A stretch of DNA of 64,000 nt. Origin: JBHHYN01 sp046757565 (GTDB lineage: Bacteria > Pseudomonadota > Gammaproteobacteria > Eutrophobiales > Eutrophobiaceae). Location of the stretch: positions 1 through 64,000 of the forward strand of contig JBHHYN010000004.1 in NCBI GenBank assembly GCA_046757565.1, read 5' to 3'. Below are positions 45,453-55,007 of the stretch, in pieces. Made by a program: the position numbers and the translations under genes. A model generated the notes under the pieces. The model saw only the letters and a program-made list of their open reading frames with translations, was not told where the DNA came from and ran no database searches. Each line of letters starts with the position of its first letter. The first letter of the stretch is position 1.

Positions 45453-46499
45453 ATGTTTACCGATTGTCCCGGTTGCAGCAGACAGTTTCATATCTATGCG
45501 ATACAGTTAACGGCAGCCAAAGGGCTGGTAAAGTGTGGTTTTTGCGGACAGCAGTTTAATGCTATAGAGCGGTTGCACGACAAGCCGCTGCCGATTATCG
45601 ATCAGCAGCATAACGGCAACCACTTGCGGGCGCAGCATGAACCACTGCCACATGAGGCGATGCAACCGCGGTTTCCTGTCCCGGATTCAGCGGAAGGGCC
45701 TCTGGAAAACGGAACGCTTGATACACCTGGGGCAGAATCGGTCTCCTATGTCGGCGCTTTCCCGGTTGGTATACAACCACAATCATACGAACCGCCGCAG
45801 CCGCAGTTTCCTCTCCCGGATTCAGCGGAAGAGACACCGGAAAACGGAGCGACTGAACCACCGGGAGCGGATCCTGTTTTCAATGCCGGCCCTCTTCCGG
45901 TTGATGCGGAACCGCAACAACAGAGGCCTGAAGAAGATAATGGGCAACTTGAACAGGTGCAACCACCACAGGAATATGCGTTTAACGGGGATGATCGGGT
46001 TGATGTCCGGCCGTCAAGACCGGGAATGGTGTTGTCCTTGTTTTGGACTGCCGGCGTCCTGTTGTTAACGGTTGTCGCCATAACCCAGCTTGCCTGGTTT
46101 AACCGGGATCAATTATTGAGCCGGTATCCGGCGATGATGCCCTGGGTAATCAGGCTCTGTGACCGGATGCAATGCCAGGTATTTCGCCATCGGGACGTAG
46201 CCGCCATCAAATTGATTAACCGGGATGTCAGGGACCACCCACGGTATGAACATGCCTTGCTGGTCAATGCGACCATGAGCAGTCAGTCGGACACCTTTCA
46301 ACCATACCCCGAAGTGCAACTGCTTTTGTACGATACAAACGGAAAAATGGTCGCTCATCGAAAATTCCATCCACAGGATTACCTGGATGACAGCGTTCAG
46401 ATAACCGCAGGAATGGCGCCCAACAGGCTGGTACATTTTGTGTTGGAGGTTACCGGAATGACTGCAAGGGCGGTCAGTTTTGAATTCAATTTCCTATAA
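45453..46499 (+). CDS. Zinc-ribbon DUF3426 membrane protein with internal repeats
   Basis: 348 residues. The N-terminus has an MJ0042-type zinc ribbon (CPGC at 5-8, CGFC at 28-31). The middle is Pro/Glu-rich and holds two imperfect copies of a roughly 40-residue unit (71-110 and 117-155), each containing FP-PDSAE and PPGA/TPGA blocks. A membrane segment (about 195-215) leads to a C-terminal DUF3426 domain with strand-forming LLYDTNGKMVAHRKFHP. Members of this family often lie between prmA and dusB-fis in gammaproteobacteria; their role is unknown. A perfect palindrome begins two bases after the stop codon. Confidence 0.85.
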   Translation: MFTDCPGCSRQFHIYAIQLTAAKGLVKCGFCGQQFNAIERLHDKPLPIIDQQHNGNHLRAQHEPLPHEAMQPRFPVPDSAEGPLENGTLDTPGAESVSYVGAFPVGIQPQSYEPPQPQFPLPDSAEETPENGATEPPGADPVFNAGPLPVDAEPQQQRPEEDNGQLEQVQPPQEYAFNGDDRVDVRPSRPGMVLSLFWTAGVLLLTVVAITQLAWFNRDQLLSRYPAMMPWVIRLCDRMQCQVFRHRDVAAIKLINRDVRDHPRYEHALLVNATMSSQSDTFQPYPEVQLLLYDTNGKMVAHRKFHPQDYLDDSVQITAGMAPNRLVHFVLEVTGMTARAVSFEFNFL

Positions 46500-46500
46500 A

Positions 46501-46527
46501 GGAAACTCTGATTAAGTCAGAGTTTCC
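46501..46527. repeat. Perfect GGAAACTCTGA palindrome after the DUF3426 gene
   Basis: GGAAACTCTGA (46501-46511) and its exact inverse (46517-46527) flank TTAAG. No T-run follows, so intrinsic termination is doubtful. It resembles the repeats at 31496, 37448 and 47464, suggesting a small dispersed palindromic family. Confidence 0.8.
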
Positions 46528-46651
46528 AGCAGCATAGGGATGTGCTTATTCAGGGCGTCCTAAAATAAATAGCCAACAAACAGCACTTCAGAATCTTTTA
46601 CTCAGCGACCACATTAATCACTTTCTTCTTCTTGCAATCCCCGCTATTATC

Positions 46652-47125
46652 TTGTCCAACCGCCAGATAAAACAAGAAGCGCTATACAGAAGGATGAAAA
46701 TAGGGCCCCGGTTATTTCAAAACAATCTGATCCTCGTCAATGGCGATGCCCGTTCGCCTCAGGACGCCGCCAGAGTATTGGCCTATACATCCGCCGACGG
46801 GATCATGATTGGCATGGCCGCGCAGGGTAATCCGTGGCTATTTAGAGAGATTTCTCACTATCTTGCCACCGGGGAATTGCTTCATGGACCGGAACCCGGA
46901 GAAATCAGGAGGGTGCTGCTATCGCAGCTTGAAAATCTTTATGCCTTTTATGGAAAGTTTACCGGCGTACGTATTGCCAGAAAGCATATCCGCTGGTATG
47001 GTCGTCATCAGAAAAATATAAAACAGTTTCTCGCTCTGGTAAACCAGACAGAGTCAGTTATAAAACAGTTGGAAATGGTATCGCAATTCTTCAGTCAAAA
47101 CGGTATGCAAGAGATGGCGGCATGA
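46652..47125 (+). pseudogene. dusB: dusB remnant: C-terminal part of tRNA-dihydrouridine synthase B
   Basis: Open frame of 157 codons. From ILVNGDARSPQDAARVLAYTSADGIMIGMAAQGNPWLFREI to the end it matches the C-terminal FMN-phosphate-binding and helical part of DusB. The first roughly 190 residues of the family, with the NH2-terminal FMN site and the catalytic Cys (CPxxK-type motif), are absent, and no fragment of them is visible in the 125 bp between it and the upstream palindrome. The only starts are weak (TTG at 46652). The stop still overlaps the fis ATG. Inactive as a DusB, but translation may still matter for fis expression, as fis is normally co-transcribed with dusB. Confidence 0.85.
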
Positions 47126-47403
47126 CGTCCGGCCGCAGCTCATCAAAAGAGAAGAGAAAGGCTGAAAGGCGCAAGGAGTATTTATGTGACCATGTACACC
47201 GTTCTCTCAACAACTATTTCAAAGACCTCGATGGCCACAAGGCCAATGGCCTTTACAATCTGATGATTTCACAAGTCGAAAAACCTATGTTTGAACGGGT
47301 GATGAAAGAAACACACGGTAACATAACCAGGGCAGCTGAGCTGTTGGGCATCAATCGGGGAACGCTGCGCAACCGTTTGATAAAATATGGCCTCGACAAA
47401 TAA
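47122..47403 (+). CDS. fis: Nucleoid-associated regulator Fis
   Basis: 93 residues. LYNLMISQVEKPMFERVMKETHGNITRAAELLGINRGTLRNRLIKYGL is the Fis C-terminal helix-turn-helix. The N-terminal basic stretch (SSSKEKRKAERRKEYLCDHVHRSL) is more charged than in E. coli Fis. Fis bends DNA and controls rRNA, recombination and growth-phase genes. Its ATG overlaps the end of the truncated dusB frame (ATGA), so the ancestral dusB-fis junction is intact even though dusB has lost its catalytic half. Confidence 0.96.
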   Translation: MTSGRSSSKEKRKAERRKEYLCDHVHRSLNNYFKDLDGHKANGLYNLMISQVEKPMFERVMKETHGNITRAAELLGINRGTLRNRLIKYGLDK

Positions 47404-47463
47404 CATCCCGGGGACAGACAGGTCCTAATATCGCCACGGCAGCTTGCTCAGTGGCGATATTAA

Positions 47464-47545
47464 AGAAGCTCTGATTAGTTCATCACGGGATACATCATGT
47501 CCCGATACGGCAGGGACCTTATGATTAATCAGGGGCCCCTTAAAC
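47464..47545. repeat. Palindromic repeat segment between fis and purH
   Basis: AGAAGCTCTGATTAGTTCAT (47464-47483) and the inverse-related ATGATTAATCAGGGG (47521-47535) flank a smaller hairpin (GGGATAC...TGTCCC, 47487-47503). The outer arms resemble the other GGAA-CTCTGATTA elements. It occupies much of the fis-purH interval; a GGGGCCCC run follows at 47532. Confidence 0.55.
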
Positions 47546-47578
47546 AGAGTCGAGGTTAATTAGCGGAAATAATCACCT

Positions 47579-49141
47579 ATGTCTGTTGTTACACGCGCAC
47601 TTGTCAGCGTCTCCGATAAAACAGGCGTGGTTAACCTGTGCAAAGCACTGGCCGGCCTGGACATCAAGATCCTCTCTACGGGTGGTACTGCACGATTACT
47701 GGAAGATAACGGCATCAAGGTCATGCAGGTATCCGGTTATACCGGATTTCCGGAGATCATGGACGGACGTGTGAAGACCCTGCATCCAAAAGTCCACGGC
47801 GCCCTGCTTGGGAGGCGCGGTCAGGATGATGAGGTGATGCTGGAGCATAACATTAAGCCCATCGATCTGGTTGTGGTCAACCTCTATCCCTTCGAGGCAA
47901 CGGTCAGCAGGCCGGAGTGCACATTGGCAGAGGCGATTGAAAACATTGATATTGGTGGACCGGCCATGCTGCGATCAGCAGCAAAGAACCATGCCCGTGT
48001 CGGAGTGGTGGTGGACCATGCAGATTACGAAACGGTATTGGCAGAACTCAGGGACAATGCCTGTGAGTTGAGTGGCGCAACCCGTTTCAACCTGGCCCGG
48101 AAGGCATTTGCGCATACGGCCAATTACGATGCCGCCGTCTCAAATTATCTGGGCAGTATCGATGCAGAAGGAAATTATACCGATTATCCGCTCACTTATA
48201 CCATGCAATTCCGCAAACTTCATGAATTACGTTATGGTGAAAATCCACATCAGACCGCAGCATTCTACAGCGAGGCGGCTCCCCCGGAAGGAACACTGGC
48301 AAATGCCAGGCAACTGCAGGGCAAGGAGCTGTCTTACAACAACATCGCCGATAGCGATGCGGCGCTGGAATGTGTTTTAGCTTTTACAGAACCCGCCTGC
48401 GTGATTGTGAAACATGCCAATCCCTGTGGCGTGGCGCAAGCTGCAGACATTCTTGATGCCTATGAAAAGGCCTACGCAACCGATCCCACCTCGTCCTTCG
48501 GTGGCATCATCGCCTTTAACCGGAGACTGGATGCAGCAACGGTTGAAGCCATTACCAGCAGACAATTTGTAGAGGTGATCATTGCCCCGCAAATCGATGA
48601 AGCGGCCCTGATCATTACCGCAAAAAAGGCGAACATCCGCGTTCTGGCAGTTGCCGATCGCAGCGGGCCTGTTCAGCGACTGGAGTTGAAGCGGGTGAGT
48701 GGAGGAGTGTTGATCCAGGATGGCGATGCGGGCGTTATTTCCAGGGGAGATCTTGAAGTGGTCAGCAAACGGCCACCATCTCCACAGGAGCTGGAGGATC
48801 TCCTGTTTGCCTGGCGGGTGGTTAAATATGTCAAATCCAATTCAATCGTCTATGCAAAAGGGGCCCGCACCATAGGCATTGGCGCCGGCCAGATGAGCCG
48901 CGTGTATAGCGCCCGTATAGCCGCCATCAAGGCGGCGGATGAAGGACTCGAGGTAGCGGGATCGGTGATGGCATCGGACGCCTTTTTTCCCTTCCGCGAT
49001 GGTATCGATTCGGCCGCAGAGGTGGGGATCACTGCTGTGATCCAGCCGGGGGGATCCGTGCGGGATGAAGAAGTCATTGCCGCGGCGGATGAACACGACA
49101 TGACCATGGTGTTTACAGGCATGAGACACTTTCGGCATTAA
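47579..49141 (+). CDS. purH: Bifunctional AICAR formyltransferase/IMP cyclohydrolase
   Basis: 520 residues, full length. The N-terminal IMP cyclohydrolase domain opens [20 protein letters not shown] with the [17 protein letters not shown] loop. The C-terminal AICAR formyltransferase domain has [14 protein letters not shown] with the catalytic Lys-His pair. It performs the last two steps of IMP synthesis. purD follows six bases later; the end of purC is visible at the right edge of the window, so purine genes are clustered but not contiguous. Confidence 0.98.
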   Translation: MSVVTRALVSVSDKTGVVNLCKALAGLDIKILSTGGTARLLEDNGIKVMQVSGYTGFPEIMDGRVKTLHPKVHGALLGRRGQDDEVMLEHNIKPIDLVVVNLYPFEATVSRPECTLAEAIENIDIGGPAMLRSAAKNHARVGVVVDHADYETVLAELRDNACELSGATRFNLARKAFAHTANYDAAVSNYLGSIDAEGNYTDYPLTYTMQFRKLHELRYGENPHQTAAFYSEAAPPEGTLANARQLQGKELSYNNIADSDAALECVLAFTEPACVIVKHANPCGVAQAADILDAYEKAYATDPTSSFGGIIAFNRRLDAATVEAITSRQFVEVIIAPQIDEAALIITAKKANIRVLAVADRSGPVQRLELKRVSGGVLIQDGDAGVISRGDLEVVSKRPPSPQELEDLLFAWRVVKYVKSNSIVYAKGARTIGIGAGQMSRVYSARIAAIKAADEGLEVAGSVMASDAFFPFRDGIDSAAEVGITAVIQPGGSVRDEEVIAAADEHDMTMVFTGMRHFRH

Positions 49142-49147
49142 CATATT

Positions 49148-50443
49148 ATGAAAGTATTGATTGTCGGTGGTGGCGGGCGCGAGCACGCCCTGGCATGGAA
49201 GGTGGCCCAGTCCGTTGAAGTCGAGAAGGTCTACGTGGCGCCGGGTAATGCCGGCACGGCAATGGAACCCGGCGTTGAAAATATAGCAATCGGCGCGGAT
49301 GATATCGATGCATTAAAACAATTCGCTGCCGATAAGCATCTTGATCTCACTATCGTCGGGCCAGAGGTGCCACTGGTGGCCGGTATCGTCGATACCTTTA
49401 CGGAGGCGGGTTTGGCCTGCTTCGGCCCGGTCAGGGAAGCAGCCATGCTGGAAGGCTCAAAATCTTTTACGAAAGATTTCCTTAGGCGGCATCATATTCC
49501 CACCGCTGCGTATCAAACCTTCACAGATCTGAAACAGGCGACTCGATACATTCGGCACAAAGGCGCGCCAATCGTCATCAAGGCAGATGGCCTTGCCGCC
49601 GGTAAGGGCGTGATTGTCGCACAGACTGTTGAGCAGGCCGTTGATGCCGTAACCGGGATGTTAGCAGGTAACACCTTCGGTAATGCCGGACACCGGGTCG
49701 TTGTTGAAGAGGCCCTGATGGGCGAGGAGGCCAGTTTTATCGTACTATGCGATGGCAGACATATCCTGCCATTGGCCAGTTCCCAGGACCATAAGACCAG
49801 GGATGACGGCGACAAGGGCCCGAATACGGGGGGGATGGGCGCCTATTCCCCCGCGCCTGTGGTGAATACAGAAATTCACGCAAGGATAATGCATGAGATC
49901 ATGGAACCGGCTGTTGCCGGTATGCACGCTGAAGGCAGACCCTATACCGGATTTCTTTATGCCGGATTGATGATCATGGCGGACGGTTCTGTAAAGGTAC
50001 TGGAGTTCAATTGCCGTTTTGGCGATCCGGAAACACAGCCAATACTGTTGCGCTTGAAGAGCGATATTGTTTCCTTATGCAACAGGGCGCTTGCCGGGGA
50101 ACTCGATGGCGCCACGGTAGAGTGGGAGGAACGCGCGGCTGTGGGCGTAGTGCTGGCAGCGGCGGGTTACCCGCTGAACGCAGGTAAAGGTCATATTATT
50201 TCCGGTCTGGAAGAGAAGTTCGACGAGCAGATAAAGATTTTTCACGCCGGGACTGAAAACAGGAATGGAAACATCGTCACCGCTGGCGGCCGTGTACTGT
50301 GTGTAACGGCATTAGGCGAAAATGTAACAGAAGCAAAACAGGCCGCCTATAAGGCGGTAAAGAAGATAGCATGGGAGGGTATGTTATACCGCAGGGATAT
50401 CGGCTATCGCGCCATTCGACGTGAGAATCGGTTGCAAAATTAA
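49148..50443 (+). CDS. purD: Phosphoribosylamine-glycine ligase
   Basis: 431 residues with the ATP-grasp architecture of GAR synthetase. MKVLIVGGGGREHALAWKVAQS forms the N-terminal nucleotide-like fold, IVIKADGLAAGKGVIVAQT is an ATP-grasp loop, and DHKTRDDGDKGPNTGGMGAYSP plus FNCRFGDPETQ bind substrates and metal. It joins phosphoribosylamine and glycine in purine synthesis. Translated just after purH. Confidence 0.98.
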   Translation: MKVLIVGGGGREHALAWKVAQSVEVEKVYVAPGNAGTAMEPGVENIAIGADDIDALKQFAADKHLDLTIVGPEVPLVAGIVDTFTEAGLACFGPVREAAMLEGSKSFTKDFLRRHHIPTAAYQTFTDLKQATRYIRHKGAPIVIKADGLAAGKGVIVAQTVEQAVDAVTGMLAGNTFGNAGHRVVVEEALMGEEASFIVLCDGRHILPLASSQDHKTRDDGDKGPNTGGMGAYSPAPVVNTEIHARIMHEIMEPAVAGMHAEGRPYTGFLYAGLMIMADGSVKVLEFNCRFGDPETQPILLRLKSDIVSLCNRALAGELDGATVEWEERAAVGVVLAAAGYPLNAGKGHIISGLEEKFDEQIKIFHAGTENRNGNIVTAGGRVLCVTALGENVTEAKQAAYKAVKKIAWEGMLYRRDIGYRAIRRENRLQN

Positions 50444-50660
50444 GTAACATCTCCATGAATTTCCGGTTGGCTTTAATCCCGGTAAATAGGATAATTGCTG
50501 CCCTTTTGGGAATGGCTGATACAAATAGCGCGCCTGTGACTTGCAAAGTATAACTTAAGGAAACTCCGGAGCATGGTGCATGGAGGCACTGTTAACAGGG
50601 CTAAGGATATAATGGATCAGTTCTCCCTTAATCATTAAATAAAAACTTTAAGGAGACACC

Positions 50661-50993
50661 ATGGCAAAAAAACCTTCTGCAATTGCAATGAAACAGACAA
50701 AATCACAGATCCTGAGCACCCTCGCTGAGGAGACGGGCCTGACCAAAAAAGAGGTTGGTACTGTCCTGGTATCATTGGCCGGTCTCGCGCAGCGCCATCT
50801 CAGAAAACGGGGCTCCGGCGAGTTTACAGTGCCATCACTCGGGGTCAAATTACGGCGCGTTGTTAAACCGGCGCGCAAGGCGCGCAAGGGTGTCAATCCA
50901 TTTACCGGTGAGGAGATGATGTTCAAGGCAAAGCCGGCCAGCACGGGTGTCCGCATTACTGCCTTGAAAGCGATTAAGGACGCCATTGCCTGA
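50661..50993 (+). CDS. HU-like DNA-binding protein
   Basis: 110 residues. MKQTKSQILSTLAEETGLTKKEVGTVLVSLAGLAQRHLRKRGSGEFTVPSLGVKLRRVVKPARKARKGVNPFTGEEMMFKAKPAS has the HU/IHF fold, including the GxFxx-lgV beta-arm, with a longer basic N-terminus than typical HU (90 residues). It probably binds and bends DNA. AAGGAGACACC precedes the ATG and a TATAAT lies at 50608-50613, so it is likely transcribed alone. A terminator follows. The partner genes give no clue to a special role. Confidence 0.9.
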   Translation: MAKKPSAIAMKQTKSQILSTLAEETGLTKKEVGTVLVSLAGLAQRHLRKRGSGEFTVPSLGVKLRRVVKPARKARKGVNPFTGEEMMFKAKPASTGVRITALKAIKDAIA

Positions 50994-51011
50994 TTGCATA
51001 GTGGCTTTCAG

Positions 51012-51046
51012 AGGGCCATCTGCCTGTCCGGCGAATGGCCCTTTTT
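51012..51046. terminator. Terminator after the HU-like gene, shared with hisH
   Basis: AGGGCCAT (51012-51019) pairs with ATGGCCCT (51035-51042) around a 15-base loop, followed by four more Ts. It ends the plus-strand HU-like gene and lies at the 3' end of the convergent hisH. Confidence 0.75.
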
Positions 51047-51684
51047 CATGACCAGTCCAGAAAATTCCTTAATAATTGCAGTCCGGCACGCTGGCTTTTT
51101 TCCGGATGAAACTGCACCGCGAACAGGTTGTCCCGGGCAATGACTGAGGTAAACTCCGTCACATAATCCGTCATTGCAGCAATATCCTGTTCCCGCTCGG
51201 GCAATACATAGTAGCTATGCACAAAATAAAACCTCTCTGACGTATCTATTCCTTTCCATAATGGATGTTCCTGAGTACGCATGAGGTTATTCCAGCCCAT
51301 GTGCGGGATCTTGCAGGGATTACCATATTTGTCCCTGGCGTCATCGGGAAACTTGATCACCTTGCCCGGGATAATACCCAGGCCCAGTGTGCCACCGTTT
51401 TCTTCACTCTCCTGCATCAGCGTTTGCAAACCGAGACAGATACCAAGAAAGGGCTTGTCTGCAACAGATTCACGCAGTGTTTCCATCAGGCCCTTCTTGC
51501 CCAGGCGTTCCATGCATTGTCCAATTGCGCCCTGGCCGGGAAACACAACGCGGCTGCAAGTGCGTATCGTCCGGGCTTCATCGCTGACAATGATCCTGTG
51601 TTTCCCGCCGGAGACGTGTTCAAGGGCTTTGCTGACCGAGCGCAGGTTACTCGCTCCGTAATCCAGGACGGCGATTCTGCTCAT
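51046..51684 (-). CDS. hisH: Imidazole glycerol phosphate synthase glutaminase subunit HisH
   Basis: 212 residues, class I glutamine amidotransferase. Cys83 in PFLGICLGLQTLM and the His193/Glu195 pair in VQFHPEKSQ form the catalytic triad. It supplies ammonia to HisF to make imidazole glycerol phosphate and AICAR, which feeds purine synthesis through PurH, encoded nearby. It lies 20 bp after hisB. hisA and hisF, which usually follow, are absent; the HU-like gene is there instead. Confidence 0.97.
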   Translation of the reverse strand: MSRIAVLDYGASNLRSVSKALEHVSGGKHRIIVSDEARTIRTCSRVVFPGQGAIGQCMERLGKKGLMETLRESVADKPFLGICLGLQTLMQESEENGGTLGLGIIPGKVIKFPDDARDKYGNPCKIPHMGWNNLMRTQEHPLWKGIDTSERFYFVHSYYVLPEREQDIAAMTDYVTEFTSVIARDNLFAVQFHPEKSQRAGLQLLRNFLDWS

Positions 51685-51704
51685 GGCGTTAAAACATAGG
51701 AGAT

Positions 51705-52301
51705 TTACAACGCGCCTTTTGTAGACGGGATGCTTCCCTCCATGCGGGGATCCGGTTCCACGGCCATACGCAGCGCACGGCCAAATGCCTTGAATATTGT
51801 TTCGGCAATATGGTGTGCATTTCGTCCACGCAGATTATCAATATGCAGGGTCACCTGAGCATGATTGACAAAACCCTGAAAAAATTCAGACAACAGATCA
51901 ATATCAAATTCACCTACGCGTGCCCTCGGGTATTCAACCCGATATTCCAGGCTGGGCCGTCCGGAGCAATCCAGCACAACCCGTGACAGGGCTTCATCCA
52001 GAGGCACGTAGGCATAACCGTAACGGCGTATTCCCCGTTTGTCGCCCAGGGCCTGGTTAAATGCCTGTCCCAGGGTGATGCCGACATCCTCTACCGTGTG
52101 ATGAGCGTCGATCTCCAGATCGCCCCTGGCTTCAATGTTAAGGTCAAACATACCATGACGGGCAACCTGCTCCAGCATGTGTTGCAGAAACGGGATGCCT
52201 ATATCCATAGCTGCTGTGCCTGCTCCATCGAGGGAGAGTGCAACGCTGATCCGGGTTTCTTTCGTCTCCCGTTTAACGGTAGCTGTGCGTTTGCTGCTCA
52301 T
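51705..52301 (-). CDS. hisB: Imidazoleglycerol-phosphate dehydratase
   Basis: 198 residues, the monofunctional form without the phosphatase domain of enteric His[22 protein letters not shown] and [29 protein letters not shown] carry the paired HxxxDxxH-type metal sites. It makes imidazole acetol phosphate in histidine synthesis. Divergent from hemF and followed by hisH. Confidence 0.97.
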   Translation of the reverse strand: MSSKRTATVKRETKETRISVALSLDGAGTAAMDIGIPFLQHMLEQVARHGMFDLNIEARGDLEIDAHHTVEDVGITLGQAFNQALGDKRGIRRYGYAYVPLDEALSRVVLDCSGRPSLEYRVEYPRARVGEFDIDLLSEFFQGFVNHAQVTLHIDNLRGRNAHHIAETIFKAFGRALRMAVEPDPRMEGSIPSTKGAL

Positions 52302-52380
52302 TGGCGCCCACTTAAAGCATTAAAAATCGACTGTTTTCCGACAGCCCTGTATCGAACCAGCCGCAGTTTAGAGGATGTAA

Positions 52381-53518
<1,138 letters not shown>

Positions 53519-53527
53519 TGATACAGA

Positions 53528-53965
53528 TTAAACCTGTAACCAAAACGTCACCGGCCCATCATTGGTCAAACTGACCTGCATAGACGTACCAAATTGACCT
53601 GCGGCCACCTTGTCATAGCGTGCCTGTGCCCGGACAACCAGGTAATGAAATAATGCCTTACCCTGTTCCGGCGGTGGCGAGGCACTGAAACCGGGACGCA
53701 TACCCTTCCTGGTGTCCGCGAGCAGGGTAAATTGGGGAACGAGCAGTAATTCAGCCTGAATATCAATAAGGCTAAGATTCATCTTGCCGTCTATATCAGG
53801 GAAGACGCGGTAACCAAGCAAGCGCTTCAATAAGCGGTCCGCCCTGGCTTTAGAATCCTGTTTTTCGACACCAACCAGTACCAGCAGCCCGGCATCTATT
53901 TGAGCGATGGTCCCGTTATCAACCTCTATCCGGGCCCGGGTCACCCGTTGCAGGAGGCCAATCAC
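53528..53965 (-). CDS. dtd: D-aminoacyl-tRNA deacylase
   Basis: 145 residues from a GTG at 53965; the family opening is MxALLQRV, here VIGLLQRVTRARIEV. LVPQFTLLADTRKGMRPGFS and the C-terminal NDGPVTFWLQV (the Gly-cis-Pro motif) are the active-site loops. It removes D-amino acids, and wrongly attached Gly, from tRNA. It is convergent with the 63-residue membrane protein gene and has no clear ribosome-binding site. Confidence 0.95.
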   Translation of the reverse strand: MIGLLQRVTRARIEVDNGTIAQIDAGLLVLVGVEKQDSKARADRLLKRLLGYRVFPDIDGKMNLSLIDIQAELLLVPQFTLLADTRKGMRPGFSASPPPEQGKALFHYLVVRAQARYDKVAAGQFGTSMQVSLTNDGPVTFWLQV

Positions 53966-53983
53966 GATTTATGAAAGAAAGGA

Positions 53984-54136
53984 TTAAATGATTCTCAAAT
54001 AATCGAGAATATTTACAGCGAAAAGGGCTATAGCGGCCACTAATACCATCCATTCCATATTTCTGCGCAGCAACCATCCCGTAAAATGCAAAATCAGGAC
54101 AATTATTGATGCTACATAAACGGTGTAAAAGATCAT
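53984..54136 (-). CDS. Very small membrane protein, 50 residues
   Basis: ATG 54136-54134, preceded by AAGGGAGC about seven bases upstream, opens a frame of 50 residues. It has two hydrophobic segments (about 2-22 and 29-45) around LLRRNMEW and ends LRII. A promoter-like TTGAGT-N17-TACAAT lies upstream on the minus strand, between rpiA and this frame. It ends 18 bases before the dtd start on the same strand, so it may lead a small operon with dtd. No family is recognised. The ribosome-binding site and promoter make it more than a chance frame. Confidence 0.5.
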   Translation of the reverse strand: MIFYTVYVASIIVLILHFTGWLLRRNMEWMVLVAAIALFAVNILDYLRII

Positions 54137-54272
54137 TTGTCAGCTCCCTTAGTTAACTGGATGTATGCACCACAATTATACTATTAACTACGTTCAAACC
54201 ATTGTATCGTCACAGATTATTTAACTCAATGATAAAAACATAATTTACAAAACGTATACAATTCCGGGCGGG

Positions 54273-54929
54273 CTATATCATGGTCCGCACTGACTTGGCT
54301 TCTCCTACCAGTAACACATCGGCGGGGCGCTGTGCGAATAATCCGTTGGTGACGACGCCTGTTATATTATTCAGAATCTGTTCCAGTTCGGCGGGTTTCA
54401 GGATAGTAAGATTATGCACATCCAGGATGATATTACCGTTGTCGGTGGTAAATCTTTCACGCAAAACCGGTTGACCGCCGAGTTTGACCAGTTCACGGGC
54501 CACATAACTCTGTGCCATGGGTATGACCTCCACGGGTAAAGGAAACTTTCCCAACACCCCGACAAGCTTGGAATCATCGACGATACATATAAATTTTTCG
54601 GCAGCTGCGGCAATAATCTTTTCACGGGTCAAGGCGCCGCCGCCTCCCTTAATCATCTGCAGATGCTTGGTTACTTCATCTGCGCCATCGATATATACGG
54701 CGAGTTCATTAACGCTGTTCAGGCTGGCCACAGGGATGTGGTGTTTTTTGAGCAACTCCTCACTCGCAATCGAACTGGCTACAGCTCCTTCTATCCTGTT
54801 TTTGATCCCGGCCAGTTTTTCAATAAAAAAATTTACCGTGCTGCCTGTACCGACGCCAACAACAATGTCATCGTCAATATATGACAGCGCCGCCTCCGCC
54901 ACGCGCTGTTTCCTGGTATTCTGGGTCAA
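54273..54929 (-). CDS. rpiA: Ribose-5-phosphate isomerase A
   Basis: 218 residues from a TTG at 54929, supported by AGGGGGAT four bases upstream. [29 protein letters not shown] and [19 protein letters not shown] are the RpiA active-site loops. It interconverts ribose 5-phosphate and ribulose 5-phosphate in the pentose phosphate and Calvin cycles. Divergent from ilvA. Confidence 0.97.
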   Translation of the reverse strand: MTQNTRKQRVAEAALSYIDDDIVVGVGTGSTVNFFIEKLAGIKNRIEGAVASSIASEELLKKHHIPVASLNSVNELAVYIDGADEVTKHLQMIKGGGGALTREKIIAAAAEKFICIVDDSKLVGVLGKFPLPVEVIPMAQSYVARELVKLGGQPVLRERFTTDNGNIILDVHNLTILKPAELEQILNNITGVVTNGLFAQRPADVLLVGEAKSVRTMI

Positions 54930-55007
54930 TTGATCCCCCTAACTCTTCGTAACAGAAATTTCTAACCTTACACGGGTTTCACAGCATGTTCCGATTAATG
55001 TTATCTT

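Noticed and set aside
46501..46527. Rho-independent terminator after the DUF3426 gene
   Set aside because: The palindrome is perfect but no T-run follows and its sequence recurs elsewhere, so it is listed as a repeat.
46652..47125. Complete short Dus enzyme
   Set aside because: The FMN-binding N-terminal half and catalytic cysteine are absent, so it is a remnant rather than a short functional family member.
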